Assembly (NCBI RefSeq): GCF_900095855.1
Contig: NZ_FMIY01000002.1
Location: 1,231,322-1,295,321 of the forward strand
Direction: 5' to 3'
DNA from: Megasphaera coli
GTDB taxonomy: Bacteria > Bacillota > Negativicutes > Veillonellales > Megasphaeraceae
Length of the DNA stretch: 64,000 nt
The first letter of the stretch is position 1; every line of letters starts with the position of its first letter. Under the pieces are notes generated by a model. That model did no database searches. It was given only the letters and a program-made list of their open reading frames with translations, and was not told the DNA's origin. The position numbers and the translations under genes are program-made. Positions 25,874 to 35,201 of the stretch are shown here, piece after piece.

Positions 25874-27612
25874 TTTACCCTCCATTCGTTGGCCCGGCCG
25901 TAAAGCTGCTGAAGCGCCCTGTACTTGCTGTCTCTACCCATCAGAAATTCGTCGGTGCCTCTTTCTATGACTGTGCCGTTATCCAACACTAAAATCTCGT
26001 CCACCTTCCGTATGCTGGTCAATCTATGGGCGATCATCAATACCGTTTTTCCTTTCATCAGGCGAGAGAATGTCTTTTGAAATTCATGCTCGTTTTCAGC
26101 ATCGATGGCGGCGCTGGCTTCATCCAGGATAATGATACCGGCATTTTTCAAAAGCGCTCTGGCAATAGCAATCCGCTGCTTTTCCCCGCCCGATAAATAA
26201 ACGCCGGCCGTACCGAGCATTGTATTCTCTCTTGCCGGAAATTTATCGAGAATACTGCCGCACCCTGCCTGATAAAGAGCTTCCAGCACCTGCTCCCGTG
26301 AGGCATTTTTATTGGCAAGCCTGACGTTTTCGAAAATAGTGTCTTTAAACAGCTTCGCATCTTGAAAAACAAAGGCAATATTTTGAATAAGCGCTTTTTC
26401 CGTATAACTTTCCAACGGCCGGCCGCCTATTTTTATGGAACCGGAATTAACGTTATAAAAACCGGAAATCAGCTTCGCTATAGTGGACTTTCCGCTTCCG
26501 GAAGCACCTACAAGGGCATAGCTCCTGTTTCCCGCCAATTTGAAGCTCAGGTTCCGTATGACCGGCTCATCACGGTAACCAAAGCTCACCCTATCGAATT
26601 CGATGTCAAAATTCTCAAAAACCGTATTACTTCCGAAGGTAAGCCGGTCACGGTACATCTCGTCAAAAAGCCGCTCAAGTTTTTCTACTGCAGATGTTCC
26701 TTGGAAAGCATACATGGATACATACATGATCTTCATAAAAGCATTGAACAGAACGCCGCTCAGGAAGAACAGCATGATCAGTTCGACAGCAAGAGCCTTC
26801 GGCTGCTCCTGCAGGTTTAGAAGAAGGACAACAACTAATATTACAATAGGTATTACCCCGAAAAAGATCAGTTGAAAGATTGTATAAGGCCTTTTACAGC
26901 TCATTGAATAATTAAAGGCATAACGGGAATAATCTCTGATAGCTTTATTAAGCGCTTTAAAAGAGGCAAGGCCGGCACTGAAAATCTTGACTACCGGTAT
27001 GCCTCGTACATACTCGACGGTTGCACTGCTGAGATCTTCAAGGGCGGCGTAATATATCTTCATAAAATTTTGGTCACCCATCATGAAATATACAAGGATA
27101 CCTGCGGAGACCGTCAAAACGGTCAATGCGACGCCGACCTTCGCACTGATAAAAAAGCCCAGAATCAATATGAAAACAGGAGTAAGAACGGCACCGGCAT
27201 TATCCGGTATCAGATGAGCGACGATCATATGTGTTTGCGAGGCATTATCATCTATTATTTTTCGTATTTTTCCCGAAGTTTCAAAATCAAAAAACCGAAA
27301 ACTCGCATTTGCCAGGCCGTCGATCCCCTTTTTTCTCAGATTTGTTTCTAATCGGAAGCCCAGAAAATGAGTGAACAAAACGGAAAAATAGTATAATATA
27401 GCGCCGCCGGCCAACATTGCCGCAATCAGTACGGCAAAAAACCGGGATTGTTCCGTCTGCTCCAAGACGATCAGTTTATGCAGGAACTCATATGTATAAT
27501 AATAAGCCCCGCATATCATAATTGTCGACAGAATCGTAAATACTATAGCCAAATACGCCAATTTCTTTTCTTTAGGAACATAGTACAGGAGTTTTTTATA
27601 TGCACGGATCAT
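25870..27612 (-). CDS. ABC half-exporter (membrane and ATPase domains), first of pair
   Basis: 580 residues with an N-terminal six-helix membrane domain and a C-terminal ATPase: Walker A GASGSGKST, signature LSGGEKQR, Walker B IIILDEASAAID, switch IAHRL. Both halves of the pair appear catalytically competent, unlike many heterodimers with one degenerate site. It is preceded after 100 bases by a methyltransferase gene on the same strand. The pair resembles the YbtP/YbtQ arrangement, where two fused half-transporters act in metal-chelate uptake, but there is no direct evidence of that here. Confidence 0.9.
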   Translation of the reverse strand: MIRAYKKLLYYVPKEKKLAYLAIVFTILSTIMICGAYYYTYEFLHKLIVLEQTEQSRFFAVLIAAMLAGGAILYYFSVLFTHFLGFRLETNLRKKGIDGLANASFRFFDFETSGKIRKIIDDNASQTHMIVAHLIPDNAGAVLTPVFILILGFFISAKVGVALTVLTVSAGILVYFMMGDQNFMKIYYAALEDLSSATVEYVRGIPVVKIFSAGLASFKALNKAIRDYSRYAFNYSMSCKRPYTIFQLIFFGVIPIVILVVVLLLNLQEQPKALAVELIMLFFLSGVLFNAFMKIMYVSMYAFQGTSAVEKLERLFDEMYRDRLTFGSNTVFENFDIEFDRVSFGYRDEPVIRNLSFKLAGNRSYALVGASGSGKSTIAKLISGFYNVNSGSIKIGGRPLESYTEKALIQNIAFVFQDAKLFKDTIFENVRLANKNASREQVLEALYQAGCGSILDKFPARENTMLGTAGVYLSGGEKQRIAIARALLKNAGIIILDEASAAIDAENEHEFQKTFSRLMKGKTVLMIAHRLTSIRKVDEILVLDNGTVIERGTDEFLMGRDSKYRALQQLYGRANEWRVK

Positions 27613-27712
27613 TTATTTCACCCTTTCCTACCGGCGGACCGGAAAGATTACAACAATGATCTTTGAATATACTGCAGTTTGTCCATTGTCGGGGAAGTGC
27701 GTATGATACGTA

Positions 27713-28327
27713 TTACTTACGGGCAATTATACAAAGACGCCCTCTTTTTATTATTTCTGCCGGTTCCATACGGATGGACAAAAAACCGCAGTCCCGTAAA
27801 TAGCCCCGAAGCTCCTGCGGAGAATAAACGGTCATCCCCTCAATTCGCGAAGACCATGTCTTATCAGACGGGTCACCTGCCTCAAGGCCGATCACCAGTC
27901 TGCCGCCTTCCTTCAGAACTCGATATATTTCAGCAAAACCTTTACGCACATCCTGCCAAAAATACACAGATTCAAATGTAGTTACCAGTTCAAAGGACGC
28001 ATCATTATAAGGCAGCGATTCTGCACAGCCCTGCTCGATACGGCAGCGTTTTCCCAAGTACTGCCGGTTCTCTTTCCTGCTGTAAGCCACAGCTTCCGCC
28101 GATACATCGACAGCGTCGACAAGCAGCGTCGGATGCCGGTCCAACAATTTTCTGATCATCTTCCCGCCGCCGCAGCCTACATCAAGCAGACGAAAATTTT
28201 TACCGATCCGCACTTTAGCCAAGCACCAATTCCACAAAGGCCGATGCCCGATATTCATGGCGCGAATAATAAATCGTCCCCACGTCCCCTCAGGGCAGCC
28301 GAACTGATTCAACAACCGCCATTTCAT
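27713..28327 (-). CDS. SAM-dependent methyltransferase, class I
   Basis: A 204-residue Rossmann-fold methyltransferase of the UbiE/Methyltransf_11 type. Motif I is LLDVGCGGGKMIRKL, the acidic residue after beta-2 is in VDAVDVSAEAV, and motif II/III are FELVTTFESVYFW and LKEGGRLVIGLEAG. ATG 28327 with AAGGTGG upstream is preferred over GTG 28339. It probably leads an operon with the two half-exporters, so it may modify the exported or imported small molecule. Its promoter region carries a strong AT-rich dyad. Confidence 0.87.
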   Translation of the reverse strand: MKWRLLNQFGCPEGTWGRFIIRAMNIGHRPLWNWCLAKVRIGKNFRLLDVGCGGGKMIRKLLDRHPTLLVDAVDVSAEAVAYSRKENRQYLGKRCRIEQGCAESLPYNDASFELVTTFESVYFWQDVRKGFAEIYRVLKEGGRLVIGLEAGDPSDKTWSSRIEGMTVYSPQELRGYLRDCGFLSIRMEPAEIIKRGRLCIIARK

Positions 28328-28370
28328 GGTTATTCCCACCTTTACATATAATCGGACCGCTGCAGTTTTT

Positions 28371-28402
28371 ATATAGTTTACTATATAAGTATACTATATA
28401 TG
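28371..28402. promoter_or_regulatory. AT-rich dyad, candidate operator
   Basis: A perfect inverted repeat ATATAGT-TT-ACTATAT at 28371-28386 is followed by a further copy of ACTATAT at 28393-28399. It lies about 45 bases upstream of the methyltransferase start, as expected for a repressor site. No regulator gene is adjacent. Confidence 0.5.
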
Positions 28403-28468
28403 TTTGTCGACAACCAGTCAAAAAGAGAAATTCTCTGAACGGAATAGATAAGAAATTTCAAAATAACA

Positions 28469-29041
28469 CTAAATATCCAACAGTCCCAACAACCCCAAGA
28501 CAAGTCCCAAAATACCGGAACCGACAAGAATTTGAATGACACCCGTTTTGCGGCGTACTGCCAAAATGGCGACAGCGAGAATAATGATGCCGCCGATGCT
28601 GAAATCGCTCCATATGAGAGGAGCATCTTCCGTATTCCACACGGAAAGGAGAACGAAGCTGATAGAAGCGGCACAGATAAGAGCAACAACGGCGGGACGC
28701 AGGCCATTCAAAACGCCTCTGATCGGACCTATATCTCCGTACTTCAAAAATATCTTTGCCAAGATGACACCTATTATCAAGGACGGGACGACAAATCCTG
28801 CTGTAGCAGAAATTCCGCCAAACAGCCCGGCCGTTTTCATACCGGCAAAAGTGGCGGCATTGATACCGATAGGCCCGGGGGTCATTTGCGAAATCGTGAA
28901 AACGTCAATAAATTCACTCATTGTCAACCAATGATATGTGTCGACGACGCCGGCCTGAATAAGAGGCATCGATGCATAGCCGCCGCCGACACAGAAAATA
29001 CTTACTTTACAAAATTCCCAAAAAAGCTGCCCATAGATCAT
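28469..29041 (-). CDS. Chromate transporter family protein, second half
   Basis: A 190-residue CHR-family membrane protein with five or six segments. The family signature is GGGYASMPLIQ near the N-terminus, followed by QMTPGPIGINAATFAG. Short-chain CHR proteins work as pairs encoded side by side. This one follows its partner after 14 bases. The real substrate in anaerobes (chromate, sulfate or another anion) is not known. Confidence 0.9.
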   Translation of the reverse strand: MIYGQLFWEFCKVSIFCVGGGYASMPLIQAGVVDTYHWLTMSEFIDVFTISQMTPGPIGINAATFAGMKTAGLFGGISATAGFVVPSLIIGVILAKIFLKYGDIGPIRGVLNGLRPAVVALICAASISFVLLSVWNTEDAPLIWSDFSIGGIIILAVAILAVRRKTGVIQILVGSGILGLVLGLLGLLDI

Positions 29042-29055
29042 ATCCGATACCTCCT

Positions 29056-29637
29056 CTAGTTATACTTGGTTGAACGCATGAACAAGAGCCCGATCAGTCC
29101 GTCGATCAAAATCAAATACATGATATTTACGCTAAAGACCGTATTGGCAATAAAAGTACAGACAATAATGAGGAGCGGGAGGGCAAGCTTTCTTCGGCAT
29201 TGACGGAGAAAAAGATCAATGCCGACATTAACGATGAGGGCGGTTGCTCCGCACTGCATACCGCGCAAAATAAGCTTGATAATATGATTTTGAATAAAAA
29301 ATTCATAAAAAACGGAAATAATGGATAATGTTATGAGAGGAGGCAGCACAGTCGCAGTCATAGCCGTAACGGCTCCCGGAAACCCCGCCATGCGATACCC
29401 CAATATGATAGCCGAATTAACGGCCACAACGCCGGGCATGGATTGCGCGACGGCAACGAGGTCAAGCGTTTCCTTATCGGAGAGCCACCCATATTCATCT
29501 ACATATTTTCCCTTTAGAAGAGGAATAATGACAAAGCCTCCGCCGACCGTAACGGCACTGATAACAAAGGTCGATTTAAAAAGGGTCCAATAAAAATGAG
29601 CGGTACGCTCTTCTCCCGGTAATTTGATATTCGCCAA
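29056..29637 (-). CDS. Chromate transporter family protein, first half
   Basis: A 193-residue CHR-family membrane protein with the signature VGGGFVIIPLLKGKYVDEYGW and AQSMPGVVAVNSAIILGYR. It is the partner of the following short CHR gene. Together they equal one long-chain ChrA. A two-gene operon without other members. Upstream about 125 bases separate it from the ABC ATPase gene. Confidence 0.9.
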   Translation of the reverse strand: MANIKLPGEERTAHFYWTLFKSTFVISAVTVGGGFVIIPLLKGKYVDEYGWLSDKETLDLVAVAQSMPGVVAVNSAIILGYRMAGFPGAVTAMTATVLPPLITLSIISVFYEFFIQNHIIKLILRGMQCGATALIVNVGIDLFLRQCRRKLALPLLIIVCTFIANTVFSVNIMYLILIDGLIGLLFMRSTKYN

Positions 29638-29762
29638 TTCCCTCGCCTCCCAAACAAGCAGTATGCCCTATTATAGCACTCGCGCCAACCCAATTTGCAC
29701 AGCTCTTTTTCCATATTATTTCTACTTATCCGAATTAGCACGAACACATTTGTCCTATATCC

Positions 29763-30527
29763 CTAAATATCTCCGGCGACGCTGACGCTCCGTTTGCCGA
29801 TGTCACCGATATGAACGGGCAAACCGTATAATTCCGTCATTGACGCTTCATCAATGATCTCCTTTGCAAGGCCCCGCTTCCAAAGCTTCGTATCTTTAAG
29901 AATAAGTGTTTCCGATGCTAAATATAAGGCCTGATCCGGAAAATGAGTCGTCATAAAGATGCCGATGCCTTCCGACTGCAGACGCAAAACGAGATCAAGA
30001 AACCGCTGCGCATTGCCGAAGTCGAGATGGGCCGTCGGCTCGTCAAGAATAAGAAATTCAGGCTCCTGCGTCAAGGCGGCCGCCAACATGACCAGCTGGC
30101 GCTCGCCGCCGGATATTTCCGTATATGCCTTGGGCGCCAACGGAGCCACACCGAGGAAATCTAAATTTTTCAGTGCCATTTCCTGCTCCGTTTTCCCGGG
30201 TACGCCGAAATAACGCATATGCGAAATGCGCCCCATCATGACGACATCAAGAACGCGATACGGGAATATGGGGACATGGCTCTGCGGAATATACGCAATT
30301 TTCCGTGCCAATTCATAGTAACTGTAATCCCTGCGACTGCGGCCGTCAATGCGTACATTCCCGGTTCCCTTATTTTCCCCGATAATACATTTTAAAAGCG
30401 TACTCTTGCCGGTACCGTTTTTTCCGAGGAGTGTAACTATACGGTTTCCTTCAAAAGAAAAAGAAATATTATCCAGCACTTTCCTGTCGTCATAGCCGAA
30501 CGAAAGTTGTTCCACATCGAGCTTCAT
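29763..30527 (-). CDS. FecCD-type ABC transporter, ATP-binding protein
   Basis: A 254-residue ATPase of the FecE/BtuD type. Walker A is LGKNGTGKST, the signature is ISGGERQLV, Walker B is FLILDEPTAHLD and the switch is TTHFP. It overlaps the permease stop by four bases and ends the operon. The cargo is an iron chelate, cobalamin, heme or another metal complex. The sequence does not decide. Confidence 0.92.
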   Translation of the reverse strand: MKLDVEQLSFGYDDRKVLDNISFSFEGNRIVTLLGKNGTGKSTLLKCIIGENKGTGNVRIDGRSRRDYSYYELARKIAYIPQSHVPIFPYRVLDVVMMGRISHMRYFGVPGKTEQEMALKNLDFLGVAPLAPKAYTEISGGERQLVMLAAALTQEPEFLILDEPTAHLDFGNAQRFLDLVLRLQSEGIGIFMTTHFPDQALYLASETLILKDTKLWKRGLAKEIIDEASMTELYGLPVHIGDIGKRSVSVAGDI

Positions 30528-31549
30528 CCCCAGCTCACCTTCTTCCGCAAAATGAAGTAAATGAACAGGGGAATACTGATGATACCCGTAATAACACCGA
30601 TAGGGATTTCAAGAGATGTCAAAGTTCGGCACAGGTCATCGATAACAAGAAGATAACAAATACCGATTGAAGCGGCTACGGGCATAAAGCGACGGAAGTC
30701 GGGGCCTGCCAACATCCGCGCAAAATGAGGAATGACAATACCTACCCAGCCGATAATGCCGGCAATGCTGACAATAAGAGCCGTCAAAAAAGTAGCTGCA
30801 ATGATGACAATAGTTCGATCCTGCGAAACATTTATCCCCATTGACCGAGCTTCCACCGTTCCCATACTCAAAATATTAATGCGCCATCTATATAAGAATA
30901 AAACGGTTAAGGCAACCAGAAAAGGGGGCAAGACCGGCAGTAAGCTTGCATATCCGACACTTGCAAGAGAGCCCATAAGCCAATAGACGATTTGCGGCAG
31001 CTTTTCTTCCGAATCGGCCGTAAACTTCAGCAGCGCCACGAGAGAGGCAAAAAAAGCGCTTACGAGCATTCCCGACAGAATAATGGTTACATTCGTATGC
31101 ACCCGTTTACCGGCAAGGAGAAAGGCCAGCCCCATAGATAAAATCCCGAAAAAAAGCGCGGCACCTTGGATCATACCGAAGGGCAGGGATAAAACAATCG
31201 CCAATGCCGCACCGAACCCGGCACCGTTGGATACGCCGAGCGTATAAGGACTGGCCAAAGGATTGCCGAAAAGAGCCTGAAATACCCCGCCTGCAACAGC
31301 CAATCCGCACCCGGCCAAAACGGCGCCGAACACGCGCGGCAAGCGAACATCCAAAATCATAGACCGTTCAATGGGTGCAATATTCGCCGAGCCGTCGCCC
31401 GTCACTGTATTCACCAAAATTTGAGCCACATGATCGGGAGCAATATAAAAAGCCCCGATACCCAGGGAAAAGAGAATAACGAGAAGAGGGAGGGCGACCA
31501 AAAGGCCGGCCTCCCTCTTCCGCAATCCCATAGTATAGGTCTGTTTCAT
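30524..31549 (-). CDS. FecCD-type ABC transporter, permease
   Basis: A 341-residue permease with about ten membrane segments. The family stretches DVRLPRVFGAVLAGCGLAVAG and LASPYTLGVSNGAGFGAA are clear, and GIIGWVGIVIPHFARMLAG forms the ATPase contact loop. It starts at the last base of the binding-protein stop region, so the three genes are one operon. Confidence 0.94.
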   Translation of the reverse strand: MKQTYTMGLRKREAGLLVALPLLVILFSLGIGAFYIAPDHVAQILVNTVTGDGSANIAPIERSMILDVRLPRVFGAVLAGCGLAVAGGVFQALFGNPLASPYTLGVSNGAGFGAALAIVLSLPFGMIQGAALFFGILSMGLAFLLAGKRVHTNVTIILSGMLVSAFFASLVALLKFTADSEEKLPQIVYWLMGSLASVGYASLLPVLPPFLVALTVLFLYRWRINILSMGTVEARSMGINVSQDRTIVIIAATFLTALIVSIAGIIGWVGIVIPHFARMLAGPDFRRFMPVAASIGICYLLVIDDLCRTLTSLEIPIGVITGIISIPLFIYFILRKKVSWG

Positions 31550-32676
31550 TATCGTCTCATTCCTTCTCCGACGGTACCCGTAAAATCGACACCGTAGAAG
31601 GTTTTATAAAATTCTTTGGCCCGTTGCAGAACCGCATCCGCACTGACCTTGTCGGGGTAGAAAATATGTGCCATCCATAATTCGCCGAGGGCAAAAGAGT
31701 CGGCATCGGGATTGCCCCACGGTTTAGTCCAGTACGGTGCTTCAATGACGTTACCGTTTTGAACGGCCCGCAACTGCGCATATGCCGGATCTTCCGTAAA
31801 CATTCGGTACACGTCGTGATGACGATCCTGCGTAATGATCACATCGGGATCCCATTTAGCTATCTGTTCAGGCGTAAACGCACCGTTGCCTTGAATATCG
31901 GCTGCCGCCGCATTGATTCCGCCGGCACGCTGGAGCATACAGCCCACGTACTTGTCGTTACCGTACATGGAATCTTTTCGTTCCACAGCAATAGCACGAA
32001 CCCGTTGGGCGTCATCCATATTACCGACCGCGTCTTCCACCATAGTACGGCTTTCTTCGCAGAAAGCCTGCAGTTTCTTCGCCTGTTCATCACGGCCGGT
32101 CAGCTTGCCGAGAATAGAGATTGCCTGATAAAGTCCGTCCGTATAGGCTTTATCCGCATTGGCAAGACGCGGATTCTGCGCTTCTTTCTGTTTCCCTTCA
32201 CCGCGAAGAGAAATAACGGCGACGGGAATACCCATTTCGCGGAGTTTTTTCGCCGTCGCCTGGTCGGATTGAGACGCAACGATGACGATATCCGGATGAA
32301 GCTTGGCTATTTCTTCAACGTTCGGCTGTTTAAGCGTACCCGGCGTCGGCAAATCTTTAATGGCCGGCCAAATATCGGCAATATAACTGCCTAAATCATT
32401 CTTCCAAGTCGATTCGACACCGACGATTTTATCCTGGCCGCCGAGCTGACAAATGATATCCAATGAATGGTGCTGCAAAACAACCATGCGATCTACCGGT
32501 GTTTTAACAGTTACTTCATTGCCTGCCTGATCGACAAAATTCCAAGTTTCTTTCTGTTGCTGCACGGCACTCGTCGTTTGCTCCTGCCGTTCCGCGCCGC
32601 AGCCTGTCAAAAAAGTGACGGTCATAACGACACAAGTCAGCAGAGCAATACACCTTTTTCCGAACAACTTGTTCAT
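31549..32676 (-). CDS. FecB/BtuF-type substrate-binding lipoprotein
   Basis: A 375-residue periplasmic-binding lipoprotein (lipobox LTGCG, cysteine near residue 26). The N-lobe begins NFVDQAGNEVTVKTPVDRMVVLQ, and the conserved HPDIVIVASQSDQATA and WDPDVIITQDRHHD segments bridge the lobes. The motif set is typical for iron-complex or corrinoid binding proteins. SD AGGAGG lies before the ATG. The gene is divergent from the small ferredoxin gene. Confidence 0.92.
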   Translation of the reverse strand: MNKLFGKRCIALLTCVVMTVTFLTGCGAERQEQTTSAVQQQKETWNFVDQAGNEVTVKTPVDRMVVLQHHSLDIICQLGGQDKIVGVESTWKNDLGSYIADIWPAIKDLPTPGTLKQPNVEEIAKLHPDIVIVASQSDQATAKKLREMGIPVAVISLRGEGKQKEAQNPRLANADKAYTDGLYQAISILGKLTGRDEQAKKLQAFCEESRTMVEDAVGNMDDAQRVRAIAVERKDSMYGNDKYVGCMLQRAGGINAAAADIQGNGAFTPEQIAKWDPDVIITQDRHHDVYRMFTEDPAYAQLRAVQNGNVIEAPYWTKPWGNPDADSFALGELWMAHIFYPDKVSADAVLQRAKEFYKTFYGVDFTGTVGEGMRR

Positions 32677-32736
32677 AACGTCCTCCTGTCCGCTTTGATA
32701 TCATCAAGATTAAAGACCAATAAAAATTTCATTTGC

Positions 32737-32764
32737 ATTATACTACAAAAGAACAGGTTATTAA
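32737..32764 (-). promoter_or_regulatory. Candidate promoter of the metal ABC operon
   Basis: Read on the minus strand: TTAATA, a 16-base spacer, then TATAAT, about 60 bases before the binding-protein start. The -10 is perfect, the -35 is weak. An imperfect dyad near 32782-32799 lies just upstream and may be an operator. Confidence 0.4.
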
Positions 32765-32893
32765 AGATTAATGATTTACAGTAATTTCCGTTGGAATTAT
32801 CACGTTTTTTATTAGCTTTTTGTAGTATTATATAAGCACCACCGGTTGATAATACTCTATACCGCCTCGGGCGGTCCGAAAGGAGGCGTACCT

Positions 32894-33142
32894 ATGTGGG
32901 AAGTCATTCCGGATTATTATAAGGATGAGACGCGCTGCGTCAGCTGCGGTTGCTGCGCCGCCTTATGTCCCGTCGGCGCTCTGGAAATGAAAGCCGATGA
33001 AACGGGCCGCGTGATGCCGGTCTTTGACAAGTATAAATGTATCCGCTGTAATCGCTGCGTAGATGCTTGTCGCATTTACGAAAGCTACTCGCCTCACCCC
33101 TTCAATCATGCCGTTTCTCCTCTTGAAACGGCAATGAAATAG
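32894..33142 (+). CDS. Small 2x[4Fe-4S] ferredoxin-like protein
   Basis: An 82-residue protein with two cluster motifs: CVSCGCCAALCPVGAL and CIRCNRCVDACRIY. The second lacks the proline after the fourth cysteine. It should bind two [4Fe-4S] clusters and carry electrons in the cytoplasm. I start at MWEVIPDYYKDE, with AGGAGG eight bases upstream. The preceding codons of the open frame have no function signal. Its partner enzyme is not evident. The downstream gene is 29 bases away. Confidence 0.85.
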   Translation: MWEVIPDYYKDETRCVSCGCCAALCPVGALEMKADETGRVMPVFDKYKCIRCNRCVDACRIYESYSPHPFNHAVSPLETAMK

Positions 33143-33171
33143 ATCCGTACACACGCCAAGGAGATTGTCAT

Positions 33172-33759
33172 ATGTCCGAAACGATTGAACTGCGCCCTTT
33201 TCCGCCTTTTTTGCCGCCACAGGCAACAGTGCTTATGATGGGCAGTTTTCCGCCGGCTGCGGAAAAAAGGGCCATGGACTTTCACTATCCGAATTTTCAA
33301 AACGATATGTGGCGCGTATACGGCCTTGTATTCTTCGGTGACAAAGATCATTTCCGCAAAGGAGCGGAACACGCCTTTGACGCAGACAAAATCAAAGCAT
33401 TTTTAACAAAAAAAGGGATTGCGTCCTGCCCGTCCGTCGTCAGAGCCGTTCGCGAAAAAGGAAATGCGTCCGATAAATTCCTGAAGGTCGTCGAAAGGGT
33501 AGATTTGACGGCACTCTTAGGGCAAATTCCGTTCTGCCGCCATATTTGCACGACCGGCGGTAAAGCGACGGAAATCATCCTGTCCCTCATAGAAAATGCG
33601 CCGAAGGCTCCGAAGACAAATGAAGTCGTAACGTTTACGTGTGCAGGCAGGCAGATTTCCCTGACTCGACTCCCGTCCACATCCCGTGCCTACCCGCTCG
33701 GCTTAGAACGCAAGGCGGCGGCATATAAGAACTTTTTCGTATCTGTCGGCTTACTGTAA
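33172..33759 (+). CDS. Uracil-DNA glycosylase superfamily protein
   Basis: A 195-residue protein of the UDG superfamily, in the branch with the N-terminal motif MGSFPPAAEKR and FHYPNFQNDMWRV. The C-terminal motif SRLPSTSRAYPLG replaces the usual HPSPxS loop (LPSTSRA). It probably removes uracil or another damaged base. It is distinct from classical Ung and from the four-cluster-cysteine UdgA type, as no cysteine set is seen. It may share a transcript with the ferredoxin gene. Confidence 0.78.
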   Translation: MSETIELRPFPPFLPPQATVLMMGSFPPAAEKRAMDFHYPNFQNDMWRVYGLVFFGDKDHFRKGAEHAFDADKIKAFLTKKGIASCPSVVRAVREKGNASDKFLKVVERVDLTALLGQIPFCRHICTTGGKATEIILSLIENAPKAPKTNEVVTFTCAGRQISLTRLPSTSRAYPLGLERKAAAYKNFFVSVGLL

Positions 33760-33810
33760 GTTTAGATACATCAATTGCGAATACAACGAAATTAGTATAT
33801 GATAACAAAC

Positions 33811-33840
33811 AAAAAGCGACGATGAATTCGTCGCTTTTTT
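33811..33840 (+). terminator. Intrinsic terminator after the UDG-like gene
   Basis: Stem AAAAAGCGACGA against TCGTCGCTTTTT with a six-base loop and a T6 tail. It separates the ferredoxin/UDG unit from the M20 gene. Confidence 0.9.
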
Positions 33841-33858
33841 CACACGGAGGTGTATACT

Positions 33859-35124
33859 ATGTTGGCTGTAAAGGAATTGGCACTTCAGGAAAAGGAAACG
33901 ATTATCGCCTTGCGCCGTCATTTCCATGAATATCCCGAATTATCTCAACAGGAATTTGCCACGATGGACTATATTGAAGAACAACTTCACGCATGGAATA
34001 TTCCGACTGTTCGCGTGCCCAAAGGCGGCGTTGTCGCCACTGTCGACAGCGGCAAGCCGGGTTGGACGGTTCTAGTCCGCGCCGACATCGACGCCTTGGC
34101 AATTGACGAAAAGGAAACCAACTTGACGACAAAGAAGGTCGTCCTCTCCAAAGCAAAGGGCGTCATGCACGCCTGCGGTCATGACGGCCACATGGCCATG
34201 GCCCTGACGGAAGCGAAGATTCTCGCCGCCCGTAAAAATGCCTGGGACGGCAAGGTCATCTTCATTTTTGAAGAAGCGGAAGAATTCGGCGAACGAGGCG
34301 TTTCGCCGCTGCTTCAATATTTGCACGATGAAAAAATTCATATTGACATGTGCTACGGCACACATGTCATGTGGCGACTGCCTGCAGGCAAGGTCGGCAT
34401 CGTCTACGGCACGGCCATGGCGGGCGCTTTCTTTTTTAACGTCACCATTCACGGCTGCGGCGGCCACGGTTCCCGTCCGGACATGGCATCAAGCCCGATT
34501 GAAGCCTTTGTTTCCATAGCCAATGAAGTTCGTGCCTTTCGCATGCGTGCCGTTGCCCCCGAAGAAAGCCTTACGTACTCCTTCGGCAGCGTAAACGCCG
34601 GTTCGAAACCGAACATCATTCCGTCGGAACTTTCCTTCTCCGGAACCATGCGCTGCACGCGCAACGAAGACGGCCTGGCGTTCCGTACCTTCATGAAGAC
34701 CACGCTCCCCCGTATTGCCGAAGAATACGGCTGCACTGTCGAATTTACGGAGGATCAATATATGCCGGCCGCGGTCAATACGAAAGAATGTGTTGATCTC
34801 GCCCGCCGAGCCGTCGTCACAGCCCTCGGAAAAGATGTGCTCGATGAAGATTGCCCCATGTGGATGGCTTCGGAAACGTTCGCTCTCATTGAAAGCACCT
34901 ACCCCGGTGTCCTCGTTTTCACGGGCATTCAGGACGAACATGTCGGCAGCGGCGCGCCCCATCACACACCGGAATTCGATCTGGCCGAAGACGGTCTTGT
35001 CTCCGGCGTAGGCACTGCTCTCGCTTATATTTTGACGGTACTTGAAGAAAAACCGGCCACGCCGTCTTTCAAGGCTGCCGACTTAAAGACCATGATCGAC
35101 ATGCTCGACCCGACAAAATCATAG
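33859..35124 (+). CDS. M20 family amidohydrolase
   Basis: A 421-residue metallo-amidohydrolase of the M20D/IAA-amino-acid hydrolase type. The metal ligands are visible in HACGHDGHMAM, EEAEEFGERG, YGTHVMW and GSGAPHHTPEFD. The dimerisation domain runs about residues 195-310. Such enzymes cleave N-acyl or gamma-glutamyl amides of amino acids. ATG 33859 has GGAGG eight bases upstream and is preferred over GTG 33850. It stands alone between two terminators. Confidence 0.9.
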   Translation: MLAVKELALQEKETIIALRRHFHEYPELSQQEFATMDYIEEQLHAWNIPTVRVPKGGVVATVDSGKPGWTVLVRADIDALAIDEKETNLTTKKVVLSKAKGVMHACGHDGHMAMALTEAKILAARKNAWDGKVIFIFEEAEEFGERGVSPLLQYLHDEKIHIDMCYGTHVMWRLPAGKVGIVYGTAMAGAFFFNVTIHGCGGHGSRPDMASSPIEAFVSIANEVRAFRMRAVAPEESLTYSFGSVNAGSKPNIIPSELSFSGTMRCTRNEDGLAFRTFMKTTLPRIAEEYGCTVEFTEDQYMPAAVNTKECVDLARRAVVTALGKDVLDEDCPMWMASETFALIESTYPGVLVFTGIQDEHVGSGAPHHTPEFDLAEDGLVSGVGTALAYILTVLEEKPATPSFKAADLKTMIDMLDPTKS

Positions 35125-35145
35125 TTCGTCCTTATTTTTCCATAT

Positions 35146-35181
35146 AAAAAGGCAGTCTCCTTTGCAGAGACCGCCTTTTTT
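35146..35181 (+). terminator. Intrinsic terminator after the M20 gene
   Basis: Stem AAAAAGGCaGTCTC against GAGACcGCCTTTTT with one mismatch and a seven-base loop, then T6. It also lies just behind the convergent UroD-like gene and may serve both. Confidence 0.85.
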
Positions 35182-35201
35182 GATGCACGCTCAATTTTGC
35201 T

